A stretch of DNA of 64,000 nucleotides from contig NZ_JAAKGV010000027.1 of the NCBI RefSeq assembly GCF_011043735.1, positions 33,045 to 97,044 of the forward strand, written 5' to 3'. Each line of letters starts with the position of its first letter. Position 1 is the stretch's first letter. The notes beneath the pieces are model-generated. The model was not told where the DNA came from, searched no databases, and worked only from the letters and a program-made list of their open reading frames with translations. Positions 33,591 to 42,152 of the stretch are shown piece by piece. This DNA is from Methylobacterium sp. DB0501. GTDB lineage: Bacteria; Pseudomonadota; Alphaproteobacteria; Rhizobiales; Beijerinckiaceae. The translations under genes and the position numbers were made by a program.

Positions 33591-35117
33591 ATGCACATCC
33601 GCTACTGCGATCGATCCGGCCAAACGAGAACGGCCGACCTGTTCGACATCCTGGCCGCCCTGAGTCGCGATGCCGTCGCGTCCTTCCCGGCCCTGCGCCC
33701 GCACCAGCGCCAAGCCTGGCACGCCTTCCTAGTCCAGATCGCCGCGATGGCGCTTCATCGTGCCGGGGAGGCGACACTGCCGGAGACCGGGGAGGCGTGG
33801 CGCGGGCTGCTCCTGGCCCTCACCCCGGACTGGCCGGATGGCGAGGCATGGACGCTCGTGGTCGAGGATTGGGGCAAGCCGGCCCTGCTCCAGCCGCCGG
33901 TGGCGAGACCCGCGAATGCGGCGGAGTACCGAGGGCGTATCGAGGCGCCCGACGCCCTCGACATGCTGGTCACGGCCAAGAACCACGACCTCAAGGCCGA
34001 GCGGATGCGGGAGGCCGCCGACGACCACTGGCTCTTCGCCCTGGTCAGCCTCCAGACCCAGGAGGGCTTCATGGGAGCGGGCAATTTCGGCGTCAGCCGG
34101 ATGAATGGCGGCTTCGGCAGCCGCACGACCCTCGGGCTGCGCCCGCAAGGGACGCCCGGTGCCGCCTTCCGGCACGATATCGGCCAGCTCCTCGCCTGGG
34201 GGCGGGACGAGATCCTGGTGAGACAGCCGGCGCTCGCCGCCCGCGACGGGCCGGGCCTCCTCTGGCTCGAGCCGTGGGACGGACAGGCCTCCCGGGGCTT
34301 CTCGGGGCTCGATCCGCTCTACGTCGACGTGTGCCGGCGCGTGCGGCTGATGCGGGAGGACGGCCACCTCGTCGCCCGCACCGCCGGCTCGAAGGCGGCC
34401 CGGATCGAGGCGAAGGCGCTCACCGGGCGGACCGGCGACCCGTGGGCGCCGGTGCTGCAGGACGGCGAGAAGGCCTATACGCCGACGGGGGCGGGCTTCG
34501 GCTACCGGCAGATCGCCCGGCTGCTGAACAAGGACATCACTGTCCGGCCGGTGCTTTCCACCCCGACCCCCGGCATGCCCACCACCGGCCTCGTCCTCGT
34601 GTTCAGCGCCGTCGTGCGTGGCCAGGGCAAGACCGAGGGCTTCCACGAGCGCTACCTGCCGGTGCCGGGCTTCGTCGCTTCCCTTCTGGAGCAGAGCGGC
34701 GACGAGATCCTCGACCGCACCGGCCAGGTCGCGCAGGAGCGCGCCGACGAGGCCGGAGAGATGGGGCGCATCCTGCGTCACGCGCTCCTGGCGCTGATGC
34801 GCGGCGGCCGCGACGGCGTGCGGCTCGACGACGAGGCGGGTCTGCGCAAGGCCGCGTCGTGGCAGGCGACCTATGACGGCCGCGTCGAGGCGGGCTTCTT
34901 CGACGACGCGTTCTGGAACGAGGTGGCGGAGCGGGACGGGCCGCACCGGGTGCCCTGGCGGGCGCGGCTCTCAGGCGTCGCCCGCGCAGTCCTCGCCGAG
35001 GCCGCCGAGGCGGCGCCGCGCACCGAGGTGCGGCGCATCCGCGCCAGGGCCCAGGCCTCGTCCCTGTTCGAGCGCCGGGCCGGCGCGTTCATGGCGGAGG
35101 TGAAGGATGCCGGTTGA
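33591..35117 (+). CDS. cse1: Cascade large subunit Cse1/CasA (type I-E), probably N-terminally shortened
   Basis: A 508-residue large subunit that recognises the PAM and recruits Cas3. Recognisable segments are FPALRPHQRQAWHAFLVQIA, the LVTAKNHDLKAERM region and SLQTQEGFMGAGNFGVSRMN, followed by a C-terminal helical bundle. The ATG is the first codon after the right end of the inverted-repeat element. Relatives I know begin with roughly ten more residues (an NLLxxPLI-type strand) before the equivalent of IRYCDRSGQTRTADLF, so the original start may have been lost by insertion. Only a poor ribosome site (caggctctc) precedes it. It overlaps cse2 by 11 bp. Confidence 0.9.
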   Translation: MHIRYCDRSGQTRTADLFDILAALSRDAVASFPALRPHQRQAWHAFLVQIAAMALHRAGEATLPETGEAWRGLLLALTPDWPDGEAWTLVVEDWGKPALLQPPVARPANAAEYRGRIEAPDALDMLVTAKNHDLKAERMREAADDHWLFALVSLQTQEGFMGAGNFGVSRMNGGFGSRTTLGLRPQGTPGAAFRHDIGQLLAWGRDEILVRQPALAARDGPGLLWLEPWDGQASRGFSGLDPLYVDVCRRVRLMREDGHLVARTAGSKAARIEAKALTGRTGDPWAPVLQDGEKAYTPTGAGFGYRQIARLLNKDITVRPVLSTPTPGMPTTGLVLVFSAVVRGQGKTEGFHERYLPVPGFVASLLEQSGDEILDRTGQVAQERADEAGEMGRILRHALLALMRGGRDGVRLDDEAGLRKAASWQATYDGRVEAGFFDDAFWNEVAERDGPHRVPWRARLSGVARAVLAEAAEAAPRTEVRRIRARAQASSLFERRAGAFMAEVKDAG

Positions 35118-35754
35118 GGTGACGCCGATGGCGGAGGCCGGCGGGCGGGAGGGGCGGCGCGCGCCCTCGCTCTCTGCGCAGCTGCGCTCGATCTCCGGCC
35201 GGATGCCGGGTTTGCCGACCGGGACGCGGGCGGCGTTACGGCGCCTCGATCCGGCAGCGCCCGGCCGCGGCGTGGACGCGGTGATCCCGCTCCTGATCGC
35301 GGCCGGCGTGAACCGGCGCGCCTTCGCCTCCGACGACGGCCTGCGCCGTTGGGCCTTGATCTGCCACCTGGTCGCGACCCTGTCGGGCACGGCGGCGCGG
35401 GAGGTCCACGCACCGGTGCGCGAGCGGAACCCGGACGGGCAGATGGCGGGCCCGCGCCACCGCGAGCGCGAGGCCGGGCGCCGGATCCACGCCGCCGGCG
35501 TGTCGGAGACCCGCCTGATGCGGCTCACCACCGCCCGGGGGCCGGCCCTCGTCGCCCAGGCCGCCCGCCTCGGCCGGTTCCTGGCCGCCGCCGGCGCGGT
35601 GCCCCTCGACCTCACTCCCCTCGCGCACCTGATCCTCGCCGAGGGCTTCGACGAGACCCGGGCCGACGAGGCCCGCCTGGCGCTCGCCCGCGCCTACTAC
35701 GCCGCGGAAGCTGGCGACGACCGCGACACCGACGACACCGACGAGGACGCCTGA
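35107..35754 (+). CDS. cse2: Cascade small subunit Cse2/CasB (type I-E)
   Basis: A 215-residue, Arg-rich, helical protein in the conserved position between cse1 and cas7e. In Cascade two copies line the belly and bind the displaced strand. Typical pieces are PGLPTGTRAALRRLDP, RRWALICHLVATLSG and VSETRLMRLTTARG. It starts inside cse1; the acidic tail DDRDTDDTDEDA is specific to this copy. Confidence 0.9.
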   Translation: MPVEVTPMAEAGGREGRRAPSLSAQLRSISGRMPGLPTGTRAALRRLDPAAPGRGVDAVIPLLIAAGVNRRAFASDDGLRRWALICHLVATLSGTAAREVHAPVRERNPDGQMAGPRHREREAGRRIHAAGVSETRLMRLTTARGPALVAQAARLGRFLAAAGAVPLDLTPLAHLILAEGFDETRADEARLALARAYYAAEAGDDRDTDDTDEDA

Positions 35755-35756
35755 GC

Positions 35757-36971
35757 GTGACGACTCCCCGCTTCATCCAGATCCACTTCCTCGCCTCGTA
35801 TCCGGGCGTGCTCCTCAACCGCGACGATGCGGGACTGGCCAAGCGCCTGCCCTTCGGCGGCGCCACCCGCACGCGGATCTCCTCGCAATGCCTGAAGCGC
35901 CACTGGCGCATGACCGAGGATGCCCGCGGCCTGCACCGGCTCGCCGAGGAGGTCGGCCTCGAGGCCGAGCGCTCCAAGGTCGCGATCGAGCAGGAGGTGA
36001 CGGGCCCGCTGCGCGGGCGGGCCGGCGAGACGGTGCTTAAGGCCATCGAGAAGGTGTTCGTCGAGCAGGTCTACGGCGGCAAGGCCGGCGACAAGAAATC
36101 CCGCCAGGCGCTGCTGCTCGGCCGCCCCGAACTCGCCTATCTCGCCGAGAACGCCGCCCGCATCGCCCGGGAGGCGGAGGACGCCAAGGCCGCGGAGGAC
36201 GCAGCGAAGGCCTTCTTCAAGGACGGCGACGGGCGGGCGAACCTCAAGCAGCTGCGCGAGCAGAACCACCTGGCGCCCGGCCTCGAGAGCGCCCTGTTCG
36301 GCCGCATGGTGACCTCGGACGTCCGCGCCAACACCGACGCGGCGATCCACGTCGCCCACGCCTTCACGGTCCACGACGAGCAGCCCGAACTCGACTACTT
36401 CACGGTCGTCGACGACCTCGCCGAGCGCGAGGATGCGGGAGCCGCCGGCGTGTTCGACACCGAGCTGACCTCGGGGCTCTATTACGGCTACGTCGTGGTC
36501 GACGTGCCGCTCCTGGTCTCGAACCTCACGGGTTGCGTACGCAAGGCCTGGGCCGACCTCGATCCGGACGCGCGCGACCTCGCCGGACGCGCGGTCGAGA
36601 ACCTGGTCCACCTCGTCGCCACGGTCAGCCCCGGGGCCAAGCGCGGCTCGACGTCGCCCTATTCCTACGCCGACCTCGTGCTGGTCGAGGCCGGCGAGCG
36701 CCAGCCCCGCACCCTGGCCAACGCCTTCCGCGATCCCGTCCAGCCGCCCCGGGACCGCCGGGCGCTGGAGGCGGGCGCGACGCTGGCGGGCGAGACCGCG
36801 CGGGCGATCGTCCGGGAGATCGAGGGACTGGACGGGATGTTCGGCCCGCACGAGACCCGGATGCAGGCGGCCCGCGGTGCGGCGCGGCTGCCCGGCATCG
36901 AGGGGCTGACCCTCCCCGACCTCGCCACCCGTGCCGGCGCCATGGTGCGCCGGGCGCTGATCGCGGGGTAG
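35757..36971 (+). CDS. cas7e: Cascade backbone subunit Cas7e/CasC
   Basis: A 404-residue RAMP protein forming the crRNA-binding backbone. The N-terminus FIQIHFLASYPGVLLNRDDA and GGATRTRISSQCLKRHWRM are hallmark Cas7e motifs, and GAKRGSTSPYSYADLVL lies in the C-terminal half. The GTG start is 2 bp after the cse2 stop. Length is close to the family norm of about 360-400. Confidence 0.95.
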   Translation: MTTPRFIQIHFLASYPGVLLNRDDAGLAKRLPFGGATRTRISSQCLKRHWRMTEDARGLHRLAEEVGLEAERSKVAIEQEVTGPLRGRAGETVLKAIEKVFVEQVYGGKAGDKKSRQALLLGRPELAYLAENAARIAREAEDAKAAEDAAKAFFKDGDGRANLKQLREQNHLAPGLESALFGRMVTSDVRANTDAAIHVAHAFTVHDEQPELDYFTVVDDLAEREDAGAAGVFDTELTSGLYYGYVVVDVPLLVSNLTGCVRKAWADLDPDARDLAGRAVENLVHLVATVSPGAKRGSTSPYSYADLVLVEAGERQPRTLANAFRDPVQPPRDRRALEAGATLAGETARAIVREIEGLDGMFGPHETRMQAARGAARLPGIEGLTLPDLATRAGAMVRRALIAG

Positions 36972-36976
36972 GGACC

Positions 36977-37786
36977 GTGCCGGACCACCTCGTCCTCCTC
37001 CTCGACGCGCCGCTCTGCGCCTTCGGCGGCGACATCATCGACGCCTACGGGGTCGTGCGCGACTTCCCCGGCCGCTCGACGGTCACCGGGCTCCTCGCCA
37101 ACGCCCTCGGCTACGACCGGGCCGACGGCGTCCGCCTCGACCGGCTGCAGGCCCGCCTGGTCCTCGGCTCCGCCCGGGCCGCGGAGGGACGGCGGGTGCG
37201 CGACTTCCAGACCGCCCGCCTCGGCGCCGGCGACCGGGGCTGGACCACGCGCGGCCGGATCGAGGGCCGCAGCGGCGGGGCGGCGACCTACGACTCGCCC
37301 CACATCCGCTACCGCGACGCCGACGCCGACGCCCTGGTGCTGGTCGCCTTCCGCCTCGATCCCCCCGAGGAGAGCCCGACCCTGGCCGAGGTCGAGCACG
37401 CCCTCGACCGGCCGGAGCGACCGCTCTTCGCCGGACGCAAGCCCTGCCTGCCCTCGCGCCCGCTGCTGGCCGGACGCGTCGCGGCCGACGACGTCCGCAC
37501 TGCCCTCGAACGCGGCCTCGCGGCCTGCGCCGCCGGCGAGGGACGGTTCCGCCTGCATTCCTCGCGTGCCCGGCGCGAGCCCGACGGATGGCCCCGCTCG
37601 GCGCGTCCGGTGCGCGCCCAATGGCCGGCCGGCTTGGAACCGGGCGATCTGGAGCCGGGCGAGCGCGAGCGGCGCCAGGAGATCTGCGACGAGCGCGACT
37701 GGGTGGTGGGCGTGCATGGCGGCTCGCGCGGGGTGACCGAAGGCCGGCTGTCCCTTCCGGCCCAGCCCCGCGGAGACATGCCGTGA
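36977..37786 (+). CDS. cas5e: Cascade subunit Cas5e/CasD
   Basis: A 269-residue RAMP protein that caps the 5' handle of the crRNA. HLVLLLDAPLCAFGGDIIDA near the N-terminus and FPGRSTVTGLLANALGYDR are classic Cas5 motifs, as is the later LFAGRKPCLPSRPLLAG. It begins with GTG five bases after cas7e and overlaps cas6e by 4 bp. Confidence 0.93.
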   Translation: MPDHLVLLLDAPLCAFGGDIIDAYGVVRDFPGRSTVTGLLANALGYDRADGVRLDRLQARLVLGSARAAEGRRVRDFQTARLGAGDRGWTTRGRIEGRSGGAATYDSPHIRYRDADADALVLVAFRLDPPEESPTLAEVEHALDRPERPLFAGRKPCLPSRPLLAGRVAADDVRTALERGLAACAAGEGRFRLHSSRARREPDGWPRSARPVRAQWPAGLEPGDLEPGERERRQEICDERDWVVGVHGGSRGVTEGRLSLPAQPRGDMP

Positions 37787-38628
37787 GCGGCCCGGTCCTC
37801 CACCTCGTGCGCACCCCCGTCGCGTCCGCGGCGTTGCGGGCCTTCGCGGCGTATCAGGGCGTCCTCGACGACGATCTCGGCTACGCGCTGCACCTCGCCC
37901 TGCGGCGGCGCTTCGGGGCGGCGGCCCCGCAGCCCTGGCGCCTGATGCCGGGCCGCGACGGCGGGCCGGAAATGCTGCTCGGCTACTCGCAGGATCCCGA
38001 CGCCCTGCGTTCCGCGGATCCCCGCGCGATCGCGCGTCCCGAGGCGCCGCCGGACTGGGAGGCCGACTGGCGCGGCGACCAGGATGCCGGGAGCGCCTCT
38101 GCGGAGAGCGCCCTGGCGGCGCTCTTCCCGCAACCCTTCGAGGCCAAGGCGATGCCGCGCGCCTTCGCCGAGGGCGCGGCCTACGGCTTCGCGCTGCGGG
38201 TGCGGCCGGTGGTACGCTACGGCCCGCGCGCCGCCGAGGCCCGGTCGGCGGCGGACCGCCGGGGCGGCCAGGAGCGGGACGCCTTCCTGGCGGCGCTCGA
38301 GCGGCGCGACCGTTCGGGCCGCACCGAGGAGAGCGATCCGCTGGACCGCGAGCGGGTCTACCGCGCCTGGCTGGAGCAGCGCTTAGGGACGGCGGCAGCC
38401 CTCTCCGCCTTCCGCCTGGTGTCGCATCGGCGCATCCGCACCGTGCGGTCCGTCCCGCTGGACGCCGCGTCCCGCCGCCGGCCCGGGTTCGCCGGGCCCG
38501 AGACCGTGGTGGACGGGGGGCTGACGGTGGCCGATCCGGCGGCCTTCGCCGTCCTGCTGGCGCGCGGGGTGGGGCGGCACGGCGCGTTCGGTTTCGGCAT
38601 GCTGCTGCTGCGGCCGGCCGGGAGGTAG
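37783..38628 (+). CDS. cas6e: crRNA endonuclease Cas6e/CasE
   Basis: A 281-residue endoribonuclease that cuts pre-crRNA in the repeat. It has the N-terminal AAYQGVLDDDLGYALHLALR, the central AYGFALRVRPVVRYGPRAAE and the C-terminal GVGRHGAFGFGMLLL, a Gly-rich loop diagnostic of Cas6e. A candidate catalytic His lies in the AYQG...H region near residue 37. It starts at GTG 37783 within the cas5e stop. Confidence 0.92.
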   Translation: MSGPVLHLVRTPVASAALRAFAAYQGVLDDDLGYALHLALRRRFGAAAPQPWRLMPGRDGGPEMLLGYSQDPDALRSADPRAIARPEAPPDWEADWRGDQDAGSASAESALAALFPQPFEAKAMPRAFAEGAAYGFALRVRPVVRYGPRAAEARSAADRRGGQERDAFLAALERRDRSGRTEESDPLDRERVYRAWLEQRLGTAAALSAFRLVSHRRIRTVRSVPLDAASRRRPGFAGPETVVDGGLTVADPAAFAVLLARGVGRHGAFGFGMLLLRPAGR

Positions 38629-38632
38629 CGCC

Positions 38633-39561
38633 ATGCTGCTGGGCCGCCTCGGCCTCGACACGGCCCGCGTCCCCCACGGCGACCGGCACGGCCTCCTCTG
38701 GCTCGACCGCGGCCGCCTGGAGGTGGAGGACGGCTGCCTGCGGTTCGTCACCCGGGCCGGGCCGGAGGGGGCGCGACCCTCGCGCCGGGCGACTACCAGA
38801 TCCCGCACCAGTCGGTCTCGGCGGTGCTGCTCGGCCCGGGCTCCTCGGTGACCCACGACGCCCTCCGGCTCCTCGCCCGTCACGGATGCGCCCTCTGCGC
38901 CATCGGCGAGGGCGGCGTGCGGCTCTACACGGCGCCACCGCTCCTGCCCGACACCTCCGCCCTGGCCCGGCGCCAGGTCGAGCTCTGGGCGGTGAAGGCG
39001 ACCCGCATGGAGGTGGCGCGGCGGATGTATGCGCTCCGCTTCGGCGAGATCGTGCGGACCCGCGACATCGCGGTCCTGCGCGGCATGGAGGGCGGACGCA
39101 TCAAGCGGGCCTACGAGCTGGCCGCCGGTCGCTTCGGCGTGCCCTGGCGCGGACGCCGCTACGACAGGGCGAACCCGGACAGCGCGGACCTGCCCAACCA
39201 GGCACTCAACCACGCGGCCGTGACGGTGCAGGCCGCCGCCGCCATCGCGGTCGCCGCCACCGGCACGATCCCGCAGCTCGGCTTCATCCACGAGGATTCC
39301 GGGCAGAGCTTCGTCCTCGACATCGCCGACGTGCGGCGCCACGACGTCGTCCTCGACATCGCCTTCGGGGCGGCCAAGGAGGCGAGCAAACGCCCGGAGA
39401 GCATCGACCGGCTGGTGCGCCGCAGGGCCGCCGAGCTGTTTCGCCGACGCGAGGTCGTTCCAGGTCTGATCGACGTGATCAAGTCCGTCCTGGTACCTCG
39501 GGAGCAGGAAGACGACCCTCAGGCCGAGGTCGGTCCGACGACCGACCCCGAGCCGTCGTGA
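38633..39561 (+). pseudogene. cas1: Cas1 (type I-E), frameshifted
   Basis: Integrase of spacer acquisition, interrupted by a frameshift. Frame 1 from the ATG at 38633 reads MLLGRLGLDTARVPHGDRHG ... CLRFVTRAGPEG, and after the run GGGGG at 38767-38771 the correct continuation (ATLAPGDYQIPHQSVSAVLL) is in another frame. One extra G restores a 309-residue Cas1e, the normal length. The rest is well kept: RGMEGGRIKRAYEL with the metal-binding Glu, GFIHEDSGQSFVLDIADV with His and Asp. Either the gene is inactive, slippage in the G run yields some product, or the base is a sequencing error. Confidence 0.85.
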
Positions 39562-39580
39562 GCGCGACGAGGAGAAGGTT

Positions 39581-39934
39581 ATGCCGCTCTGCGTGGTTGT
39601 CACCCGCGATGTCGAGGATCGCTATCGGGGCTTCCTCGGATCCGCCATGCTGGAGCTTGCCCCGGGCGTCTACGCCTATCCGCGCATGAGCGCGAGCGTG
39701 CGCGATCGTGTCTGGACCGTGCTGTCGGACTGGTACGGCCAGCTCGGCCGTGGCAGCATCGTGATGACCTGGGCAGACACGGCCGCGGCAGGCGCCCTCG
39801 GCGTTCGCACGCTCGGTTCACCGCCCAAGGAGGTGGTCGCCCATGAGGGCGTCCTTCTCACTCGCCGTCCACTGGGTCGCGGAGCGGGGATGCCGCCCCC
39901 CGTTCAGGAGGCGGGCTCTTTGATAAGTGAATGA
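39581..39934 (+). CDS. cas2: Cas2 (type I-E)
   Basis: A 117-residue ferredoxin-like protein that partners Cas1 in spacer integration. The Cas2e signatures PLCVVVTRDVEDRYRGFLGS, MLELAPGVYAYPRMSASVRD and SIVMTWADTAAAGALGVRTL are present. The family core ends near LLTRRP at about 39868, so the last 20 or so residues run into the leader. gaggagaagg precedes the ATG. Confidence 0.92.
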   Translation: MPLCVVVTRDVEDRYRGFLGSAMLELAPGVYAYPRMSASVRDRVWTVLSDWYGQLGRGSIVMTWADTAAAGALGVRTLGSPPKEVVAHEGVLLTRRPLGRGAGMPPPVQEAGSLISE

Positions 39935-39935
39935 T

Positions 39936-39949
39936 GTCAATATATTGAC
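39936..39949. promoter_or_regulatory. Leader palindrome adjacent to first CRISPR repeat
   Basis: gtcaatatattgac is a perfect 14-bp palindrome 7 bp upstream of the first repeat, in an AT-rich leader of about 50 bp. It could be part of the leader recognition site for integration or a promoter element. Confidence 0.4.
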
Positions 39950-39956
39950 TGGTAGA

Positions 39957-40596
39957 GGCTCCCCCGCATCCGCGGGGATCGACCCGCGGTCGAGAAGCCG
40001 GTGTAGAGCGTGCGGAGGGCTCCCCCGCATCCGCGGGGATCGACCGGAGAAGCGCTTCTCCGCGCGGGCGCTCGCCCTGGCTCCCCCGCATCCGCGGGGA
40101 TCGACCCGCGGTCGCGATGTCGAGCTACGCTTCCGCCGTGGCTCCCCCGCATCCGCGGGGATCGACCGGTGTCGTTGTCGTCTAGCGGTTTCATGAGATC
40201 GGCTCCCCCGCATCCGCGGGGATCGACCACGGACATGCTCGATGCCAAGACCTGCATCGTGGGCTCCCCCGCATCCGCGGGGATCGACCCAAGCGCCGGG
40301 ACAAGGTCGCGAAGACCGAGCAGGCTCCCCCGCATCCGCGGGGATCGACCCCCGAGGGTCTGGTAGCCGCGCGAGCGGTCGGGGGCTCCCCCGCATCCGC
40401 GGGGATCGACCCAGCTCCGGGCTGGCCCCCTTGGACAGCGCCTCGGCTCCCCCGCATCCGCGGGGATCGACCCGAGATCCAGGATCTGATTGAGGATCTG
40501 GAGCGGGCTCCCCCGCATCCGCGGGGATCGAGCCGATCGCCGCATCCCCCCTCCGCCGTGGCATCGACGGTTCCCCCGTATCCACGCAGAGTGAGC
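39957..40596 (+). CRISPR. Type I-E CRISPR array, ten repeats plus a degenerate terminal repeat
   Basis: The repeat is 28 bp, beginning ggctcccccgcatccgcg and ending gggatcgacc. Copies start at 39957, 40018, 40079, 40140, 40201, 40262, 40323, 40384, 40445 and 40506: an exact 61-bp period, so spacers are 33 bp. The first nine are identical; the tenth ends gagc instead of gacc; an eleventh at 40569-40596 is strongly degenerate (ttcccccgtatccacgc). Decay at the right end and cas2 at the left put the leader on the left and transcription rightward. The repeat forms a ccccgc/gcgggg hairpin suited to Cas6e. Spacers differ from each other; some read as open coding DNA (spacer 9 encodes EIQDLIEDLE). 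Confidence 0.98.
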
Positions 40597-40599
40597 AAG

Positions 40600-41000
40600 G
40601 ACCAAGGGGCAATCCCAGTCCGGCGCTGCGAGGCGGCCGACTGCCCTCGCTTCTATGAGCCCTATCGCCCAGACGCCGAAGGCGCGCTCGCCTTACCGTA
40701 GCGCGAGTTCGGCCTCGACGTCGTGGCGCTGCCCGGCGCCCTGTGCCACCGCGAACATCGCTCGGTCCCGGAGATCTACGACCTGCTGCGGGGATCGGTG
40801 CAGTTGATCGCCGGCGTCGTCACCCGGGCGCCGATCAGAGCCGCCGAGGACCTCGGCCAAGTCGACTATAGCCGCTGGCGCGATCTGCGTTGCTCGGTCG
40901 ACCGAGGGCGGCAGACCCGGGCAGCCCGCACCCGCTACCGCCACGATCGCGACGCCTGCCTCGCAGCACTCGAAAGCCAAGGTCACCAGCAAATTTTGCC
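40600..41000 (+). pseudogene. Transposase-like remnant downstream of CRISPR array
   Basis: Broken plus-strand reading: CPRFYEPYRPDAEGALALP, then after an in-frame stop EFGLDVVALPGALCHREHRS, VPEIYDLLRG and later fragments. The pattern (CPRC-like start, YRPEAEGxxALPxxEFGLDVIALxGALRYxEHRSVPEIH) matches a family annotated as transposase in cyanobacteria and planctomycetes. Multiple stops and frame changes show it is dead. It abuts the degenerate last repeat. Confidence 0.5.
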
Positions 41001-41037
41001 GTATTAAGAAAAAACAACTTTTTCCGGAAAAGCTTTG

Positions 41038-41080
41038 TGTGTGACAGAGATCTCATCTCGGATGAGATCTCTGTCACACA
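41038..41080. terminator. Perfect long hairpin, possible terminator or element end
   Basis: Two perfect 20-bp arms, tgtgtgacagagatctcatc and its complement, around the loop tcg. There is no T-run after it on either strand, so a plain intrinsic terminator is uncertain. It marks the switch from GC-rich to AT-rich DNA at the start of the glycan island. Confidence 0.5.
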
Positions 41081-41207
41081 GGGTGCTGACCGTAATCAAC
41101 CGAGCAAATATTGTAAAATAAAATTGATTATTGTTATATAATTTTAAATACTGCTGACTTTAAAGATGGAAAACCACAGATTATATTCACAAATATTACT
41201 ATGAGAT

Positions 41208-42152
41208 TCATGTGGCGCGAACATTATAGATTTCGGCATTGCTTCTCCAGTTTCTATCATCCGCTTGATAGCTCAGGCATTTCGCTGTCGCCAACGCATC
41301 CCAATCTTTTATGATGCCAATGTGACCTTCCGAAGGAGTAGACAAGAAGTTTCTTGCACAATATTCAAAAGTCGAGTAAGTAAGATTGTTTGGACCAGTG
41401 TGATAATGAATATTTGCTAATAACCCAGATTTTTTGCACAGAAAAATATTTTCCACCGCATATTCAATGGCCTTTCCTATTATCGGATGGTTTTTGATCG
41501 CAAATATAGGAGAATTATTATAATATAACTTACATTCGCGAGCTATCTCACTATCAGTGCTTGCCTTGATAGGATTGATCATTTTGTTCGAGCTCAAATG
41601 ATGGGCAAGAGGAGATAAGATTAGATTGAATGATTTATGTTGTTTTTCTATCTTATTAATATCAAATTCCCGCCTCTCGTCGTCAGCATCAATATAATAT
41701 CCGCCATTATGAAATAAATACAATAATCTAAAAACATCGCTCCTCATAGCTGGATGGTGACTATAATCATATGCTTCAAGCTGTTCTTTGGAGCAAAATT
41801 TAGCAATGAAATCTCTAGCCGATTCGTCATTAAATAATTCATATTCCCCATTACATGTGCCTATCCAGCTGTTCATACAAAGGTGGACGTCAGCGGGAAT
41901 ATCTTTCTGAGCCCAAAATTGCACAATTTTCTTTGGGATATGATTTGTGGTAAAGTTTCCTTGAACAGAATCTAATAAATCAGTACTGCTGGCTGTGAAG
42001 GAAATATCCGAGTCGATACAGGCCCTGACGAACTTGAACGATAGTTCTGGATTCCAAAATATTTCTTTAGATTTCGCAGTCCCAGCAGAATGTTTAGCTA
42101 GTAAATCTAGCTCAGCTTCGGTAAAATATTTTTCCCAGTTTATGCTCGGCAT
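41208..42152 (-). CDS. Glycosyltransferase with DXD motif (Gly_transf_sug type)
   Basis: A 314-residue cytoplasmic glycosyltransferase of the GT32-like, OCH1-related class. The opening of the catalytic domain is IPKKIVQFWAQKDIPADV, and the donor-binding DXD lies in MRSDVFRLLYLFHNGGYYID followed by ADDERREF. The gene is AT-rich, unlike the neighbouring cas genes, so it is probably acquired. It likely contributes to a surface polysaccharide or protein glycan. The next 700 bp (42153-42850) show no convincing gene. Confidence 0.85.
   Translation of the reverse strand: MPSINWEKYFTEAELDLLAKHSAGTAKSKEIFWNPELSFKFVRACIDSDISFTASSTDLLDSVQGNFTTNHIPKKIVQFWAQKDIPADVHLCMNSWIGTCNGEYELFNDESARDFIAKFCSKEQLEAYDYSHHPAMRSDVFRLLYLFHNGGYYIDADDERREFDINKIEKQHKSFNLILSPLAHHLSSNKMINPIKASTDSEIARECKLYYNNSPIFAIKNHPIIGKAIEYAVENIFLCKKSGLLANIHYHTGPNNLTYSTFEYCARNFLSTPSEGHIGIIKDWDALATAKCLSYQADDRNWRSNAEIYNVRAT

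Noticed and set aside
39957..40596. Reading frames through the CRISPR array giving repeated peptides
   Set aside because: They result from translation of the 61-bp repeat-spacer period and are not genes.
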